Below the pieces are notes generated by a model. It was not told where the DNA came from and made no database searches. It saw nothing but the letters and a program-made list of their open reading frames with translations. Positions 9,086 through 17,002 of a stretch of DNA of 64,000 bases are shown one piece after another (the first letter of the stretch is position 1; each line of letters opens with the position of its first letter). This DNA comes from Pantoea vagans. Lineage in GTDB: Bacteria > Pseudomonadota > Gammaproteobacteria > Enterobacterales > Enterobacteriaceae. A program made the translations under genes and the position numbers. The DNA is taken from NCBI RefSeq assembly GCF_004792415.1, contig NZ_CP038853.1, positions 248,001 through 312,000 on the forward strand, given 5' to 3'.

Positions 9086-9296
9086 AATAATACTTTAAGA
9101 GTTATGTCATGCCATATACTCAGGAGAAACAGCATTTCTCTTATAAATTAATCCTCTTCATCGTTTACGCTAACGAACCCGGCCTGTTTCAATCCAGATG
9201 TCTGCTTCTCGCTCATAGCAAATGCTCGTTATTTAAGGTCCTTGTTACTTAAACCGACCTGCCCCTTACCAACCGTAGCTCCACCTCCAATCTCCC
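9086..9296. other. Gene-free spacer
   Basis: Part of a 376-bp stretch without a convincing gene between the acetyltransferase and the hydrolase operon. The remainder holds the tandem repeat described next. Confidence 0.35.
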
Positions 9297-9346
9297 CAAC
9301 CCACCATTAACCCGCCCCCAACCCACCATTAACCCGCCCCCAACCC
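9297..9346. repeat. 22-bp tandem direct repeat, about 2.3 copies
   Basis: Two full copies of a C-rich 22-bp unit (CAACCCACCATTAACCCGCC plus CC), at 9297-9318 and 9319-9340, plus the first six bases of a third. It lies about 50 bp upstream of the hydrolase operon, on or near its promoter. Confidence 0.85.
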
Positions 9347-9392
9347 GATCCCGTCCTACACTGAATTATTCCTCCCAAATCAGGAGCAGCGG

Positions 9393-10304
9393 ATGATCCA
9401 GAAGCATCGACGAAAACAGGCAGCGATTGTGGCAGGCGTGGGATTAGGTGTGGCAGCTACGCTTTGGGGCATGAAACGCTGGCAGGCGCTGAAGCAGACA
9501 CCGCCGGTGTCGCCGCGCAGTCATCACGCCGGGCTGGCGGGTTACTTTCAGCAGGTGGGCGACTGGCGCATGTTTACCCGCGTCACGCCTAATGAAGATC
9601 GGGGACTGCCGGTAGTGCTGGTTCACGGTCTGGTGATGTCGGGCCGGGCGATGGAGCCGCTGGCACTGGCGCTGGGTCGCGACTATCACGTACTGGTACC
9701 GGATCTGCCGGGGTTTGGTGCCAGTGCGCTGCCGGCTTCTGCGCCGATTATGTCCGTGGATGAGCACGCTGACGCACTCTGGCTCTGGCTGCAGCACAAC
9801 GGGTTTCAGCGTGCCATCTGGGTCGGCAACTCGTTTGGCTGTCAGATTCTGGCGGCACTGGCGGTGAAATATCCGCACGCCGTGGCGGGGCTGGTGTTGC
9901 AGGGGCCGACGGTCGATCGTCATGCCCGCAGCCTGCCGCGTCAGCTGTGGCGCAGCTGGCGTAATGGCCGCCTGGAAACGCGTCGTCCGCCTGGGCCGCT
10001 GGCCCGCATCGATTACGCTAAAGCGGGGCTCTGGCGCGCCTTTGGCACGATGCGCGCCATGCTGCGTGACCGTATCGAACATCGTCTGACTTACATTACG
10101 GCACCGACGCTGCTGCTGCGCGGTTCGCGCGATCCGATCTGTCGGGCGCGCTGGCTGGATGAGCTGGCTGCCCTGATGCCGCACAGTGAACGCCTGACGC
10201 TGCGCGACGGTACTCACACGCTGCACTACGTCTATCCGTGGAGTTTCTGCAACGCCATTCGCCCGTTCCTGGCGCGCATTCAGCAGGAGAATCAGCATGA
10301 GTAA
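9393..10304 (+). CDS. Alpha/beta hydrolase, N-terminally membrane-anchored
   Basis: A 303-residue alpha/beta hydrolase. An uncleaved hydrophobic segment at about residues 11-28 follows a basic start (QKHRRKQ), so it is probably anchored at the inner membrane. The oxyanion region is HGLVMSG and the nucleophile elbow GNSFG has Ser147. Asp at about 247 (GSRDPI) and His at about 275 (DGTHTLHY) complete a plausible triad. CAGGAG precedes the start. The next gene begins inside its last codons (8-bp overlap), so the two are translationally coupled. The substrate is unknown; esterase, lipase and haloperoxidase-like functions are all possible. Confidence 0.88.
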   Translation: MIQKHRRKQAAIVAGVGLGVAATLWGMKRWQALKQTPPVSPRSHHAGLAGYFQQVGDWRMFTRVTPNEDRGLPVVLVHGLVMSGRAMEPLALALGRDYHVLVPDLPGFGASALPASAPIMSVDEHADALWLWLQHNGFQRAIWVGNSFGCQILAALAVKYPHAVAGLVLQGPTVDRHARSLPRQLWRSWRNGRLETRRPPGPLARIDYAKAGLWRAFGTMRAMLRDRIEHRLTYITAPTLLLRGSRDPICRARWLDELAALMPHSERLTLRDGTHTLHYVYPWSFCNAIRPFLARIQQENQHE

Positions 10305-11688
10305 ACCGCCCAAAGGCATCGCCCGTTTTGACTCTGCTGCCGCCATGCTGCTGGCGCTGGCCAATGCGCTCCACGATCGCCCCTTTGCCAGTCCGAGCCA
10401 GTCACCGACGCTCGACCGGCTGCTACCCTCACTGAACCGTCTGCCGACCGGGCTGCGCGAGTGGGGCTATGCGCTGGGCGGCATGGCAGAGGGTATCAGC
10501 CTGCGTCAGGCAGGCGAGCTGGATGTGGAAGGCATCGCAGAATGGATGGTCAGTGAGTACCCGCAGCAGGATTATCCGGCGGCGTTTATTGGCTCGTCGA
10601 ACGGCGCGCTGGTGCATCTGGCGTCGGCGATGGGCGTGCCCTGGCTGCCGCAGACCTTTCTCTGTCCGGTGCGGGCGACCAATAGCGATCCTGATGATGC
10701 GATGGCGAGCTTTGAGCAGGGCAAAGAGATTGCGGCTGCACTGCTGGCCGCCTGGCCGAGGCTGGCGGTGCACCATATGCATGACCCGAATCAGGATCGG
10801 CTGATGCTCGACCAGATGCGCTATTTCCGGCTGAAACTGCGCGAACTGCCGCTGGCTTTCAATGAATTCCTGATGGGGAGCCTGCCCGCGGGTTCAACGC
10901 TGTTTATCAACCACTGCACCCGCCAGTGGCCGGTGACACGCACCAGCGATCGCTCATTCTTTCAGTTTGGCGCGCTCGGTGGCGCAACCGAAAAAGAGTA
11001 TTTACAGGGTGGCCCGCGGGTAGCGGAATATCTGGCGCGTTACGGCATTGACCGCGAGCGCTGGACGCCGCCTGACATCACCGATCACGTGCCGGAAGCG
11101 GAGTGGGGCCTGGATGGCTATCTGATTTCCCCGTTGAAAAAACTGGCGGCGGCGCAGAACTGGAAGCTGATGGAGATTCGTTACGAAGACCCGGAAGCAA
11201 TGAGTTATGTGGTGGCGGAGATTTATCGCGACTGGTATCTGGCGGCGGGTATTTTACCGACCCGGCTGACGGTGGACAGTTTCCTGCTGATGGATCCCTG
11301 GTGTACCCAGCAGCAGCAGGCGATTCCGTTCTGGCTGGTGTTCTGCACCGAACCGTCCGCAGCGGCGCTGCAACGCTTCCTGGAAAAACAGCCGCCGTTC
11401 CGCAACATCGACATGATGCTCTTTTCTCACGGCACCGACAGCATCGGGCTGGCGGAAATTGATCGCTGGCGGGCGTTGCTCTCCCATGCGCGTGACGAGG
11501 GGGCATTGATTGGGGTGGATGAAGAACGGTTCCCGCGTGATTTCGCGACGTTTGCCCGCTTCGACTCGGCGCTGCGTGAACGGGCACCGCTGTTGCCACC
11601 ACCCCCTCCGCTCAGTACAGAGAAGGTGATGGCGGGCATTAAACGCTACGGTGCGAAATATGGCGTCACCCTGACGGCGCTGACGTAG
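10297..11688 (+). CDS. Conserved-looking 463-residue protein of unknown function with GSSNG motif
   Basis: I do not recognise this family. It is a soluble protein without a signal peptide. A GSSNG motif at residues 99-103, after a beta-strand-like AAFI and before a helix ALVHLA, resembles a serine-hydrolase or glycosyltransferase-like loop. Other distinctive stretches are FINHCTRQWPVTRTSDRSFF, a Trp-rich middle, and an ending APLLPPPPPLS before a basic tail. CAGGAG lies inside the preceding hydrolase, so translation is coupled. It probably acts with that hydrolase. A hairpin spans the stop codon. Confidence 0.75.
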   Translation: MSKPPKGIARFDSAAAMLLALANALHDRPFASPSQSPTLDRLLPSLNRLPTGLREWGYALGGMAEGISLRQAGELDVEGIAEWMVSEYPQQDYPAAFIGSSNGALVHLASAMGVPWLPQTFLCPVRATNSDPDDAMASFEQGKEIAAALLAAWPRLAVHHMHDPNQDRLMLDQMRYFRLKLRELPLAFNEFLMGSLPAGSTLFINHCTRQWPVTRTSDRSFFQFGALGGATEKEYLQGGPRVAEYLARYGIDRERWTPPDITDHVPEAEWGLDGYLISPLKKLAAAQNWKLMEIRYEDPEAMSYVVAEIYRDWYLAAGILPTRLTVDSFLLMDPWCTQQQQAIPFWLVFCTEPSAAALQRFLEKQPPFRNIDMMLFSHGTDSIGLAEIDRWRALLSHARDEGALIGVDEERFPRDFATFARFDSALRERAPLLPPPPPLSTEKVMAGIKRYGAKYGVTLTALT

Positions 11689-11698
11689 CCGCCGTCAG
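11671..11698. terminator. Hairpin between convergent genes
   Basis: CTGACGGC (11671-11678) / GCCGTCAG (11691-11698), 12-base loop containing the stop codon of the upstream gene. The T run is poor, so termination is tentative. Confidence 0.4.
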
Positions 11699-11704
11699 CC
11701 GTGT

Positions 11705-13057
11705 TTATTCGCCGTCGGTGATCGGCTGGCGCACCAGCAGCAGGTAGGCGAGTGCGCCAACCAGCGTCACACAGGCACAAATCATCAGCGCCAGGCTAAA
11801 CGATTTGGTGGTGTCGAGCACCCAGCCAGTGATGACGGGCGCGAACGAGGCGAAGATAAAGCTGGCGAAGTTCTGGATGCTGCCGACCGAGGCGGTCATG
11901 CGGGCGGTGACGTTGGCGTGGATCAGTCCCCAGCATGAGGTTCCGGCAAAGTGGATGCAGAACAGCGCCATCCCTATCAGCGTCACGGCGCTGGTAGTAT
12001 CGGTCGCGCGGGTCACCACCGCGGTAAACCCGGCGGACAGCAGCATTCCGCTGACGATGCAGACTTTGCGGGTTTTCACCGCGTTAAAGCCGCGACGCAC
12101 CAGCGAGTCAACCACATAGCCATTCAGCAGCATGCCCGCCGCACCAAACAGGAACGGAATCGCCGCCAGCAGGCCGGTACTTTTCAGGTCGAGATGATAG
12201 GTCGACTGCAGGTAGCCCGGCAGCCAGGCGATGTAGAGCCACGCAGTGTAGTTGATGCCGCTGAAGCCAATCATCATGCCCCACATGGTGCGCTGCTTAA
12301 ACAGGCCGCGCCACTCTCTGAAGCTGATCGGCTCTTTACGCGATGCCACGCTGCCCGCCTGCAGATAGTGGATCTCTTCGGCGCTCAGGGTGTTGTTATC
12401 GCGGTCGCGGTAAATCATATACCAGCCGATCGCGAGGAACATGCCGAGGATACCGATGGTAACAAACATGCCGCGCCAGCCCATCACCATCATCATCGCC
12501 GCCAGAATCGGCGGGGCTACGGACAGCCCAATCATCGACGCCGCATTGAACATCCCCATCGGCATGCCACGATCTTTAATGTTGAACCAGTCGTTGATGA
12601 CTTTCACGCCGCACGGGTTCATCGGCGCTTCGCCAATGCCGAGACCGATGCGCACCAGCACGAACTGGGTAAAGTTATGCACCAGACCAGAGGCCGCCTG
12701 GAACAGCGACCAGATGAACATGCCGATCCCGAGCATAATGCGCGGGCCTTTACGATCCAGCAGCGCACCGCACGGCAGCTGCGCCAGGCCATACGCCAGC
12801 GAAAAAGCAGAGAGCAGGAGGCCGATTTCGGTGGCGCTCAGCCCCATCTCGTCGCGGATGGTCATATTCGCCACCGACAGCGAGCTGCGATCCAGATAGT
12901 TGATGATGGCGGCGAACAGCAGCAGCAACATTGCCGTGATCTGCACTTTGCGGATGCGCGGTGAACGCACCACGTCGCTGCGCATCGGCACGAAATCCTG
13001 GCCTGGTGGCGTGTCGCCGGTCACGCTGTCGCGGCCGGTTACTGAAGTCTTTTCCAT
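11705..13057 (-). CDS. lgoT: L-galactonate transporter LgoT (MFS, ACS family)
   Basis: Twelve-helix proton symporter of the anion:cation symporter family, about 450 residues. Sequence matches remembered E. coli LgoT (YjjL) throughout: INYLDRSSLSVAN, GIGEAPMNPCGVKVINDWFN, FSGINYTAWLYIAWLPGYLQ and FCIHFAGTSCWGLIH. The ATG at 13057 (MEKTSVTG) has GGGAGAG upstream; the open frame extends 33 codons further without a ribosome site. It is followed on the same strand by nothing; lgoR lies 170 bp upstream on the same strand and lgoD beyond it. Confidence 0.92.
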   Translation of the reverse strand: MEKTSVTGRDSVTGDTPPGQDFVPMRSDVVRSPRIRKVQITAMLLLLFAAIINYLDRSSLSVANMTIRDEMGLSATEIGLLLSAFSLAYGLAQLPCGALLDRKGPRIMLGIGMFIWSLFQAASGLVHNFTQFVLVRIGLGIGEAPMNPCGVKVINDWFNIKDRGMPMGMFNAASMIGLSVAPPILAAMMMVMGWRGMFVTIGILGMFLAIGWYMIYRDRDNNTLSAEEIHYLQAGSVASRKEPISFREWRGLFKQRTMWGMMIGFSGINYTAWLYIAWLPGYLQSTYHLDLKSTGLLAAIPFLFGAAGMLLNGYVVDSLVRRGFNAVKTRKVCIVSGMLLSAGFTAVVTRATDTTSAVTLIGMALFCIHFAGTSCWGLIHANVTARMTASVGSIQNFASFIFASFAPVITGWVLDTTKSFSLALMICACVTLVGALAYLLLVRQPITDGE

Positions 13058-13227
13058 TGCACTCTCCCGAAACTGGGTACTTATCGTTATGGTGAGAAGG
13101 GGTCTGCGCGCAGCGGCAAAAGGCCGCCGTGACGTTGCAGTCGAGACTAAGAGCAAAGGGTAAAGGATGTTGCAAAGATGTTTCTGAATCGTGCGGGAGC
13201 TAATGCTTTGTGGTTTTTAATCGGTTT

Positions 13228-14130
13228 TTAATTGTACTGACCGATTGAGCGCACCATTGAGGTTTTGGCGGTCGCCAGATGGTTATGCAGGGCGCAGAGT
13301 GCGTCGATATCCTGACGGCCAATCAGCGCGGTGAGAATCGCCATATGCTCCTCCAGCGCTACAATATTGCGCTGCTTGAGATCGCTTTCATCCCACTGAT
13401 AATGCGAATGAAAAATCACCGAGATAATCTCCAGCGACTGATTGAAAAACGGGTTGTTAGCGGCGGATAAAATCAGCGAATGCATCTGGCGGTCCAGCGC
13501 GGCAAAGTGGCGATAGTTGCTGGCAATGGTGTCGCGCATCGATCGGTGACGATCCAGCAGATCCCGCGCCTGGACCCAGCGTTCATCGCTGGCGGGCAGA
13601 TTGAGGAAGCGGCTCAGGGCGTGGGTTTCCAGCATCTCGCGCAGCTCAAACAGCTTCTCGGCGTAATCCTGCGTGAACTTCTTCATCCGCCACTGACCAC
13701 GTTTCACCGGCTCCAGCAGGTCATAGCGCATAAAGCGCAGCAGAAACTCGCGTACCACTACCGGACTGACCTTCACCTGCTGCGCCAGTTGCAGCTCGCT
13801 GAAGGTGTCGCCCGGCACCAGCTGCCGCTGATTAATCATATTAAAAAACATCTGCTCAAAGTGGCTGGCCTGCTGCTCAATCGGCGGCGTTAAGGCGCTA
13901 AAGCCGTCTTCTTCACGCGGATCGCGCACGATAACGTAAGTCTGATCGACTTTATCCAGCACGCCGCACTGATGCAGATAATGGAGGGTATGGCGCACCG
14001 TGGTGCGGCTGATATTGAACATCTCGGCCAGCGCGGCCTGTGGCGGCAACGGTGAACAGATGTGGCGCTGAGCAATGCTTTCCAGCATCTGGTTGATCAC
14101 GTTCTGACGCAAATTCTGGCTGCGGCTCAT
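13228..14130 (-). CDS. lgoR: GntR/FadR-type regulator LgoR of L-galactonate genes
   Basis: About 300 residues: N-terminal winged-helix HTH (about 5-75, with MFNISRTTVRHTLHYLHQCG) and a helical FCD ligand domain (about 95-290, with FSELQLAQQVKVSPVVVREF and ELREMLETHALSRFLNLP). It matches E. coli LgoR (YjjM) by memory. The start at 14130 has GGAGAG upstream; the frame is open for 15 more codons without support. A near-perfect 22-bp palindrome begins 11 bp upstream of the ATG and is the probable operator, so autoregulation is likely. Confidence 0.9.
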   Translation of the reverse strand: MSRSQNLRQNVINQMLESIAQRHICSPLPPQAALAEMFNISRTTVRHTLHYLHQCGVLDKVDQTYVIVRDPREEDGFSALTPPIEQQASHFEQMFFNMINQRQLVPGDTFSELQLAQQVKVSPVVVREFLLRFMRYDLLEPVKRGQWRMKKFTQDYAEKLFELREMLETHALSRFLNLPASDERWVQARDLLDRHRSMRDTIASNYRHFAALDRQMHSLILSAANNPFFNQSLEIISVIFHSHYQWDESDLKQRNIVALEEHMAILTALIGRQDIDALCALHNHLATAKTSMVRSIGQYN

Positions 14131-14140
14131 CTCACTCTCC

Positions 14141-14162
14141 GGTTTTTTATGCATTAAAAACC
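14141..14162. promoter_or_regulatory. 22-bp palindrome, probable LgoR operator
   Basis: GGTTTTT (14141-14147) and AAAAACC (14156-14162) flank a centre holding ATGCAT; only one pair (14148/14155) mismatches. It sits between lgoR and lgoD, next to the lgoR ribosome site and about 105 bp from the lgoD start. Confidence 0.65.
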
Positions 14163-14267
14163 ATTCAAAGCCCAAAAAAATCGCCGTGCTTCACACTTCC
14201 CGCAAACGAACGCCGCGCGACGAGCAGGATTCGCCATAACTGCCAGCAGGACAACCGGAGAATCACC

Positions 14268-15296
14268 ATGACAACAATGAAAGCACTGGTCATCGCTGAA
14301 CCACGTAAGATGGTCTGGGCCACCCGCGACATTCCTGTGCCTGCCGCGGGCGAGGCACTGATAAAAATCCTGACTGCCGGGATCTGCGGCACTGATATCC
14401 ACGCCTGGTCCGGCAATCAGCCGTTCTTCAGCTATCCACGGGTACTGGGCCATGAAATCTGTGCAGAAGTGGTGGCGCTGGGCAGTGGCGCGGAAGGCTT
14501 TCAGCCAGGTCAGCGGGTAGCGCTCATGCCCTACATCTCCTGCCTGCGCTGCGACGCTTGCCAGAGCGGAAAAACCAACTGCTGTGAGCGGATCTCGGTG
14601 ATTGGCGTGCATCAGGATGGCGGTTTCTGCGACTACCTGAGCGTACCGGTCAGCACCCTGCTGACGGTGGATGAGGTCGCACCGGAAGCGGCTGCGCTGA
14701 TTGAGCCGTTTGCCATCAGCGCCCATGCGGTGCGGCGTGCCGGAATTGGTGCGGATGAGCAGATGCTGGTGGTCGGAGCCGGACCGATTGGGCTGGGTGT
14801 CGCTGCCATTGCCGCCGCCAGCGGCGCACAGGTGGTGGTCGCGGATACCAGCGAATTTCGTCGCCAGCATGTCGCTGACCAGCTCGGTCTGGCGGCACTG
14901 AATCCGGCTGATGAGGCGTTCGATAGTGCGCTGCGCGAGCAGTTTGGTGGTCGTCTGGCGCTGAAAGTGATCGACGCCACTGGCAATCCGGCGGCGATGA
15001 ACAATGCGGTCAACCTGATGCGGCACGGCGGCACCATCGTCTATGTCGGTCTGCACAAAGGCGATCTGGTCATCCCGGACAGTGAATTCCATAAAAAAGA
15101 GGCCACACTGATGGGCAGCCGCAACGCCACCCGCGAAGACTTTGACCGGGTGCGTGCGTTAATGGCCAGCGGCCAGCTGCGCGCCGACATGATGCTCAAT
15201 CACCATCTGGCTTTCTCCACGCTGGATGAAACCTTTGAGGCGCAGGTTATTAACAATCGCGAGCTGATCAAAGGCGTCATTCACTTCGACAGGTAA
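14268..15296 (+). CDS. lgoD: L-galactonate 5-dehydrogenase LgoD
   Basis: Zinc-dependent medium-chain dehydrogenase of 342 residues that oxidises L-galactonate to D-tagaturonate, which then enters the hexuronate pathway. The catalytic zinc ligands are Cys40 (GICGTD) and His61-Glu62 (LGHE). The structural zinc cysteines are 92, 95, 98 and 105/106. The Rossmann motif VVGAGPIGLG is at about 166-176. It closely matches E. coli LgoD (YjjN): GTDIHAW-GNQPFFSYPRVL, SVIGVHQDGGF and NNRELIKGVI. CCGGAG precedes the start. It is divergent from lgoR, whereas I recall all three genes being arranged together in E. coli. Confidence 0.92.
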   Translation: MTTMKALVIAEPRKMVWATRDIPVPAAGEALIKILTAGICGTDIHAWSGNQPFFSYPRVLGHEICAEVVALGSGAEGFQPGQRVALMPYISCLRCDACQSGKTNCCERISVIGVHQDGGFCDYLSVPVSTLLTVDEVAPEAAALIEPFAISAHAVRRAGIGADEQMLVVGAGPIGLGVAAIAAASGAQVVVADTSEFRRQHVADQLGLAALNPADEAFDSALREQFGGRLALKVIDATGNPAAMNNAVNLMRHGGTIVYVGLHKGDLVIPDSEFHKKEATLMGSRNATREDFDRVRALMASGQLRADMMLNHHLAFSTLDETFEAQVINNRELIKGVIHFDR

Positions 15297-15302
15297 CGTG
15301 AT

Positions 15303-16223
15303 TCAGGGCGCGGTGAGGGTCTCAAAGAAGTGCGCCCGCACCGCGTCGGCATCCACGCCGAGCGCGATGCGCTGGGCGGGCAGACCGGCAAACGGATCGG
15401 ATCGTGATGCCAGCGCACTGAGTTTACGCACCGTCTGACCGCAGGCGATGCCCTCGGTAATCACCCGCAGCGGACTTTCGGTGAGCGTAAACGCCTGCGG
15501 CAGCGTCAGCCACGCCACCGCCAGAGTGTCGTGCAGCGCCATACCGTCGAATCCCTCTTTCTCCAGACTGTAAGCCAGGTAAGGGCGACAGATAGCGCTC
15601 AGCACCGGCTGGTTCAGACGCTGAACTTCTTCGCCGCTGATCAGCACCTTGTGCGTGACATCCAGCGGGATCACCACCACGTTCAGCGCCGAGGCGAGCA
15701 CCTGATCGGCGGCGTGCGGATCTTTCCAGATATTAAATTCACTGAAAGGCGTCACATTGCCGCTGTGGCCGTCGGTGCCAAACGCGCCGCCCATGATCAC
15801 CAGCTCTTTCACCAGCGGAATAATATCCGGCGCCTGATTAATGGCCGTGGCGATATTGGTCAGCGGACCAATCGCCACCAGGGTGATCTGATGCGGCTGC
15901 GCCCGCACGCTGTCGATAATAAACTGCACCGCGCCCGGCGCCTCATCGCTAAAAGCATTATCAAACGCATCGCCCAGCCCATCCTCGCCGTGCAGCCTAG
16001 CGGGCGCAGAGGGAGCCAGCGCCAGCGGCCGTGAACAGCCGCGCCAGACCGCCGCGTTAATCGCCATTTTGTCGCAAAACAGCCGGGCATTTTTCACCGC
16101 CTGGCCCACCGCCACGTTGCCAAAAACCGTGGTAATCCCCAGCAGATGCTGCGTCCGCGCCGCATAAGCCAGCGCAAAGGCGTCATCCACGCCGATATCA
16201 GTATCAAAAATCAGGGTACGCAT
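15303..16223 (-). CDS. Inosine/uridine-preferring nucleoside hydrolase family protein
   Basis: A 306-residue Ca-dependent ribohydrolase that cleaves the N-glycosidic bond of nucleosides to ribose and base. The N-terminal calcium motif DTDIGVDDAFAL (residues 7-18) has the DTDxGxDDA pattern with Ile in place of the usual Pro. Further family motifs are TTVFGNVAVGQAVKNA, VIMGGAFG, EFNIWKDPHAA and ALHDTLAV, which supplies the last Asp ligand. GGAGAG precedes the start. Its stop lies 6 bp from that of the convergent lgoD. I cannot tell which of the RihA/B/C groups it belongs to. Confidence 0.9.
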   Translation of the reverse strand: MRTLIFDTDIGVDDAFALAYAARTQHLLGITTVFGNVAVGQAVKNARLFCDKMAINAAVWRGCSRPLALAPSAPARLHGEDGLGDAFDNAFSDEAPGAVQFIIDSVRAQPHQITLVAIGPLTNIATAINQAPDIIPLVKELVIMGGAFGTDGHSGNVTPFSEFNIWKDPHAADQVLASALNVVVIPLDVTHKVLISGEEVQRLNQPVLSAICRPYLAYSLEKEGFDGMALHDTLAVAWLTLPQAFTLTESPLRVITEGIACGQTVRKLSALASRSDPFAGLPAQRIALGVDADAVRAHFFETLTAP

Positions 16224-16309
16224 AGGCTCTCCGCAACAGGCTGTAAACCTTCAGCATTACCCCGTCAGCGGGCAGGGCGTCAAGCGATTCAGCCGCTCTG
16301 CGCGCACTA

Positions 16310-16338
16310 TTGCCAGCCTGGAATGGGCGTCGTATTAT
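16310..16338 (+). promoter_or_regulatory. Promoter of the fluoride-responsive crcB transcript
   Basis: TTGCCA (-35), exactly 17 bases, TATTAT (-10). The predicted start near 16345 falls four bases before the riboswitch aptamer. Confidence 0.7.
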
Positions 16339-16348
16339 CACCGGCTCA

Positions 16349-16408
16349 AGGTGATGGCGTGCCACCTTTCCCAACCGCCGGTGGGCTTAACACCGGCTGA
16401 TGACGCCT
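16349..16408 (+). promoter_or_regulatory. Fluoride riboswitch (crcB motif) aptamer
   Basis: GGTGATGGCGTGCCACC at the 5' end and GCTGATGACGCCT at the 3' end are the conserved halves of the fluoride aptamer, with an intervening hairpin CCGCCGGTG.../CACCGG. The gene directly downstream is the fluoride channel crcB, as expected. Confidence 0.88.
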
Positions 16409-16446
16409 GACACTCAATCCTTTCGCGGGAGCTGAGGTGTCAGGCG
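16404..16446 (+). promoter_or_regulatory. Expression-platform hairpin of the fluoride riboswitch
   Basis: CGCCTGACAC (16404-16413) pairs perfectly with GTGTCAGGCG (16437-16446). The 5' arm includes the last bases of the aptamer (ACGCC), so aptamer folding with fluoride and this hairpin exclude each other. No long T run follows, so the mode (termination or other) is open. Confidence 0.65.
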
Positions 16447-16504
16447 CAGTTTATCTCTGCCTCTCCTCCTCAGCCCGGCATTACTCTGTAATCAGGAGCA
16501 AGAC

Positions 16505-16882
16505 ATGTTTAAACCCTTACTGGCTGTGGTGATCGGCGGTTCTGCCGGCTGCGTACTGCGCTGGCTGTTCGCAATGCGTTTTAATGCACTCTTTCCCAAC
16601 CTGCCGCCCGGCACGCTGCTGGTGAATCTGATCGGCGGTCTGGTGATCGGCGGGGCGATGGCCTGGTTTGTCCGCCATCCCGACATCGACCCGATCTGGA
16701 AACTGCTAATCGTCACCGGACTCTGCGGCGGGCTGACGACTTTCTCCTCTTTCACGGCAGAATTAATGGGGTTGCTACAATCAGGGAAGTATTTCTGGGC
16801 GATGGCCAGCGCGCTGGTGCATGTGATTGGCTCGCTACTGATGGCGTTTGCCGGTTTCGCACTGGTCACGCTGCTGAGCTGA
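16505..16882 (+). CDS. crcB: Fluoride exporter CrcB (Fluc)
   Basis: A 125-residue, four-helix inner-membrane protein that forms dual-topology dimers exporting fluoride. Family marks: GGSAGCVLRWLF near the N-terminus, PPGTLLVNLIGG with the pore Asn in the second segment, and GLCGGLTTFSSFTAE with the Phe-box region. CAGGAG precedes the start. It is controlled by the riboswitch in its roughly 160-base leader. Confidence 0.96.
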   Translation: MFKPLLAVVIGGSAGCVLRWLFAMRFNALFPNLPPGTLLVNLIGGLVIGGAMAWFVRHPDIDPIWKLLIVTGLCGGLTTFSSFTAELMGLLQSGKYFWAMASALVHVIGSLLMAFAGFALVTLLS

Positions 16883-17002
16883 TCCGGTACGCGCCATACC
16901 GCTCAAGCGATACTGATTTCGGGCGTGTCGCCGTGCATCGGATAATGCGCGGCGCTGACGCTGACCCTCACCGATTATTCCGGACGATTAAGGAGCCGAG
17001 CA
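16883..17002. other. Spacer with hairpin after crcB
   Basis: GCCGTGCAT / ATGCGCGGC (about 16930-16955) forms a 9-bp stem with one G-T pair. It may end crcB transcription although no T run follows. Confidence 0.35.

Noticed and set aside
9109..9249. 46-codon frame upstream of the hydrolase operon
   Set aside because: No ribosome site, no promoter at a suitable distance, ordinary composition; no reason to call it coding.
9444..10364. 306-codon minus-strand frame opposite the membrane-anchored hydrolase
   Set aside because: Arg/Gln-rich shadow of a well-supported hydrolase gene.
11951..12964. 337-codon plus-strand frame opposite lgoT
   Set aside because: His/Arg/Gln-rich antisense shadow of a clear transporter gene.
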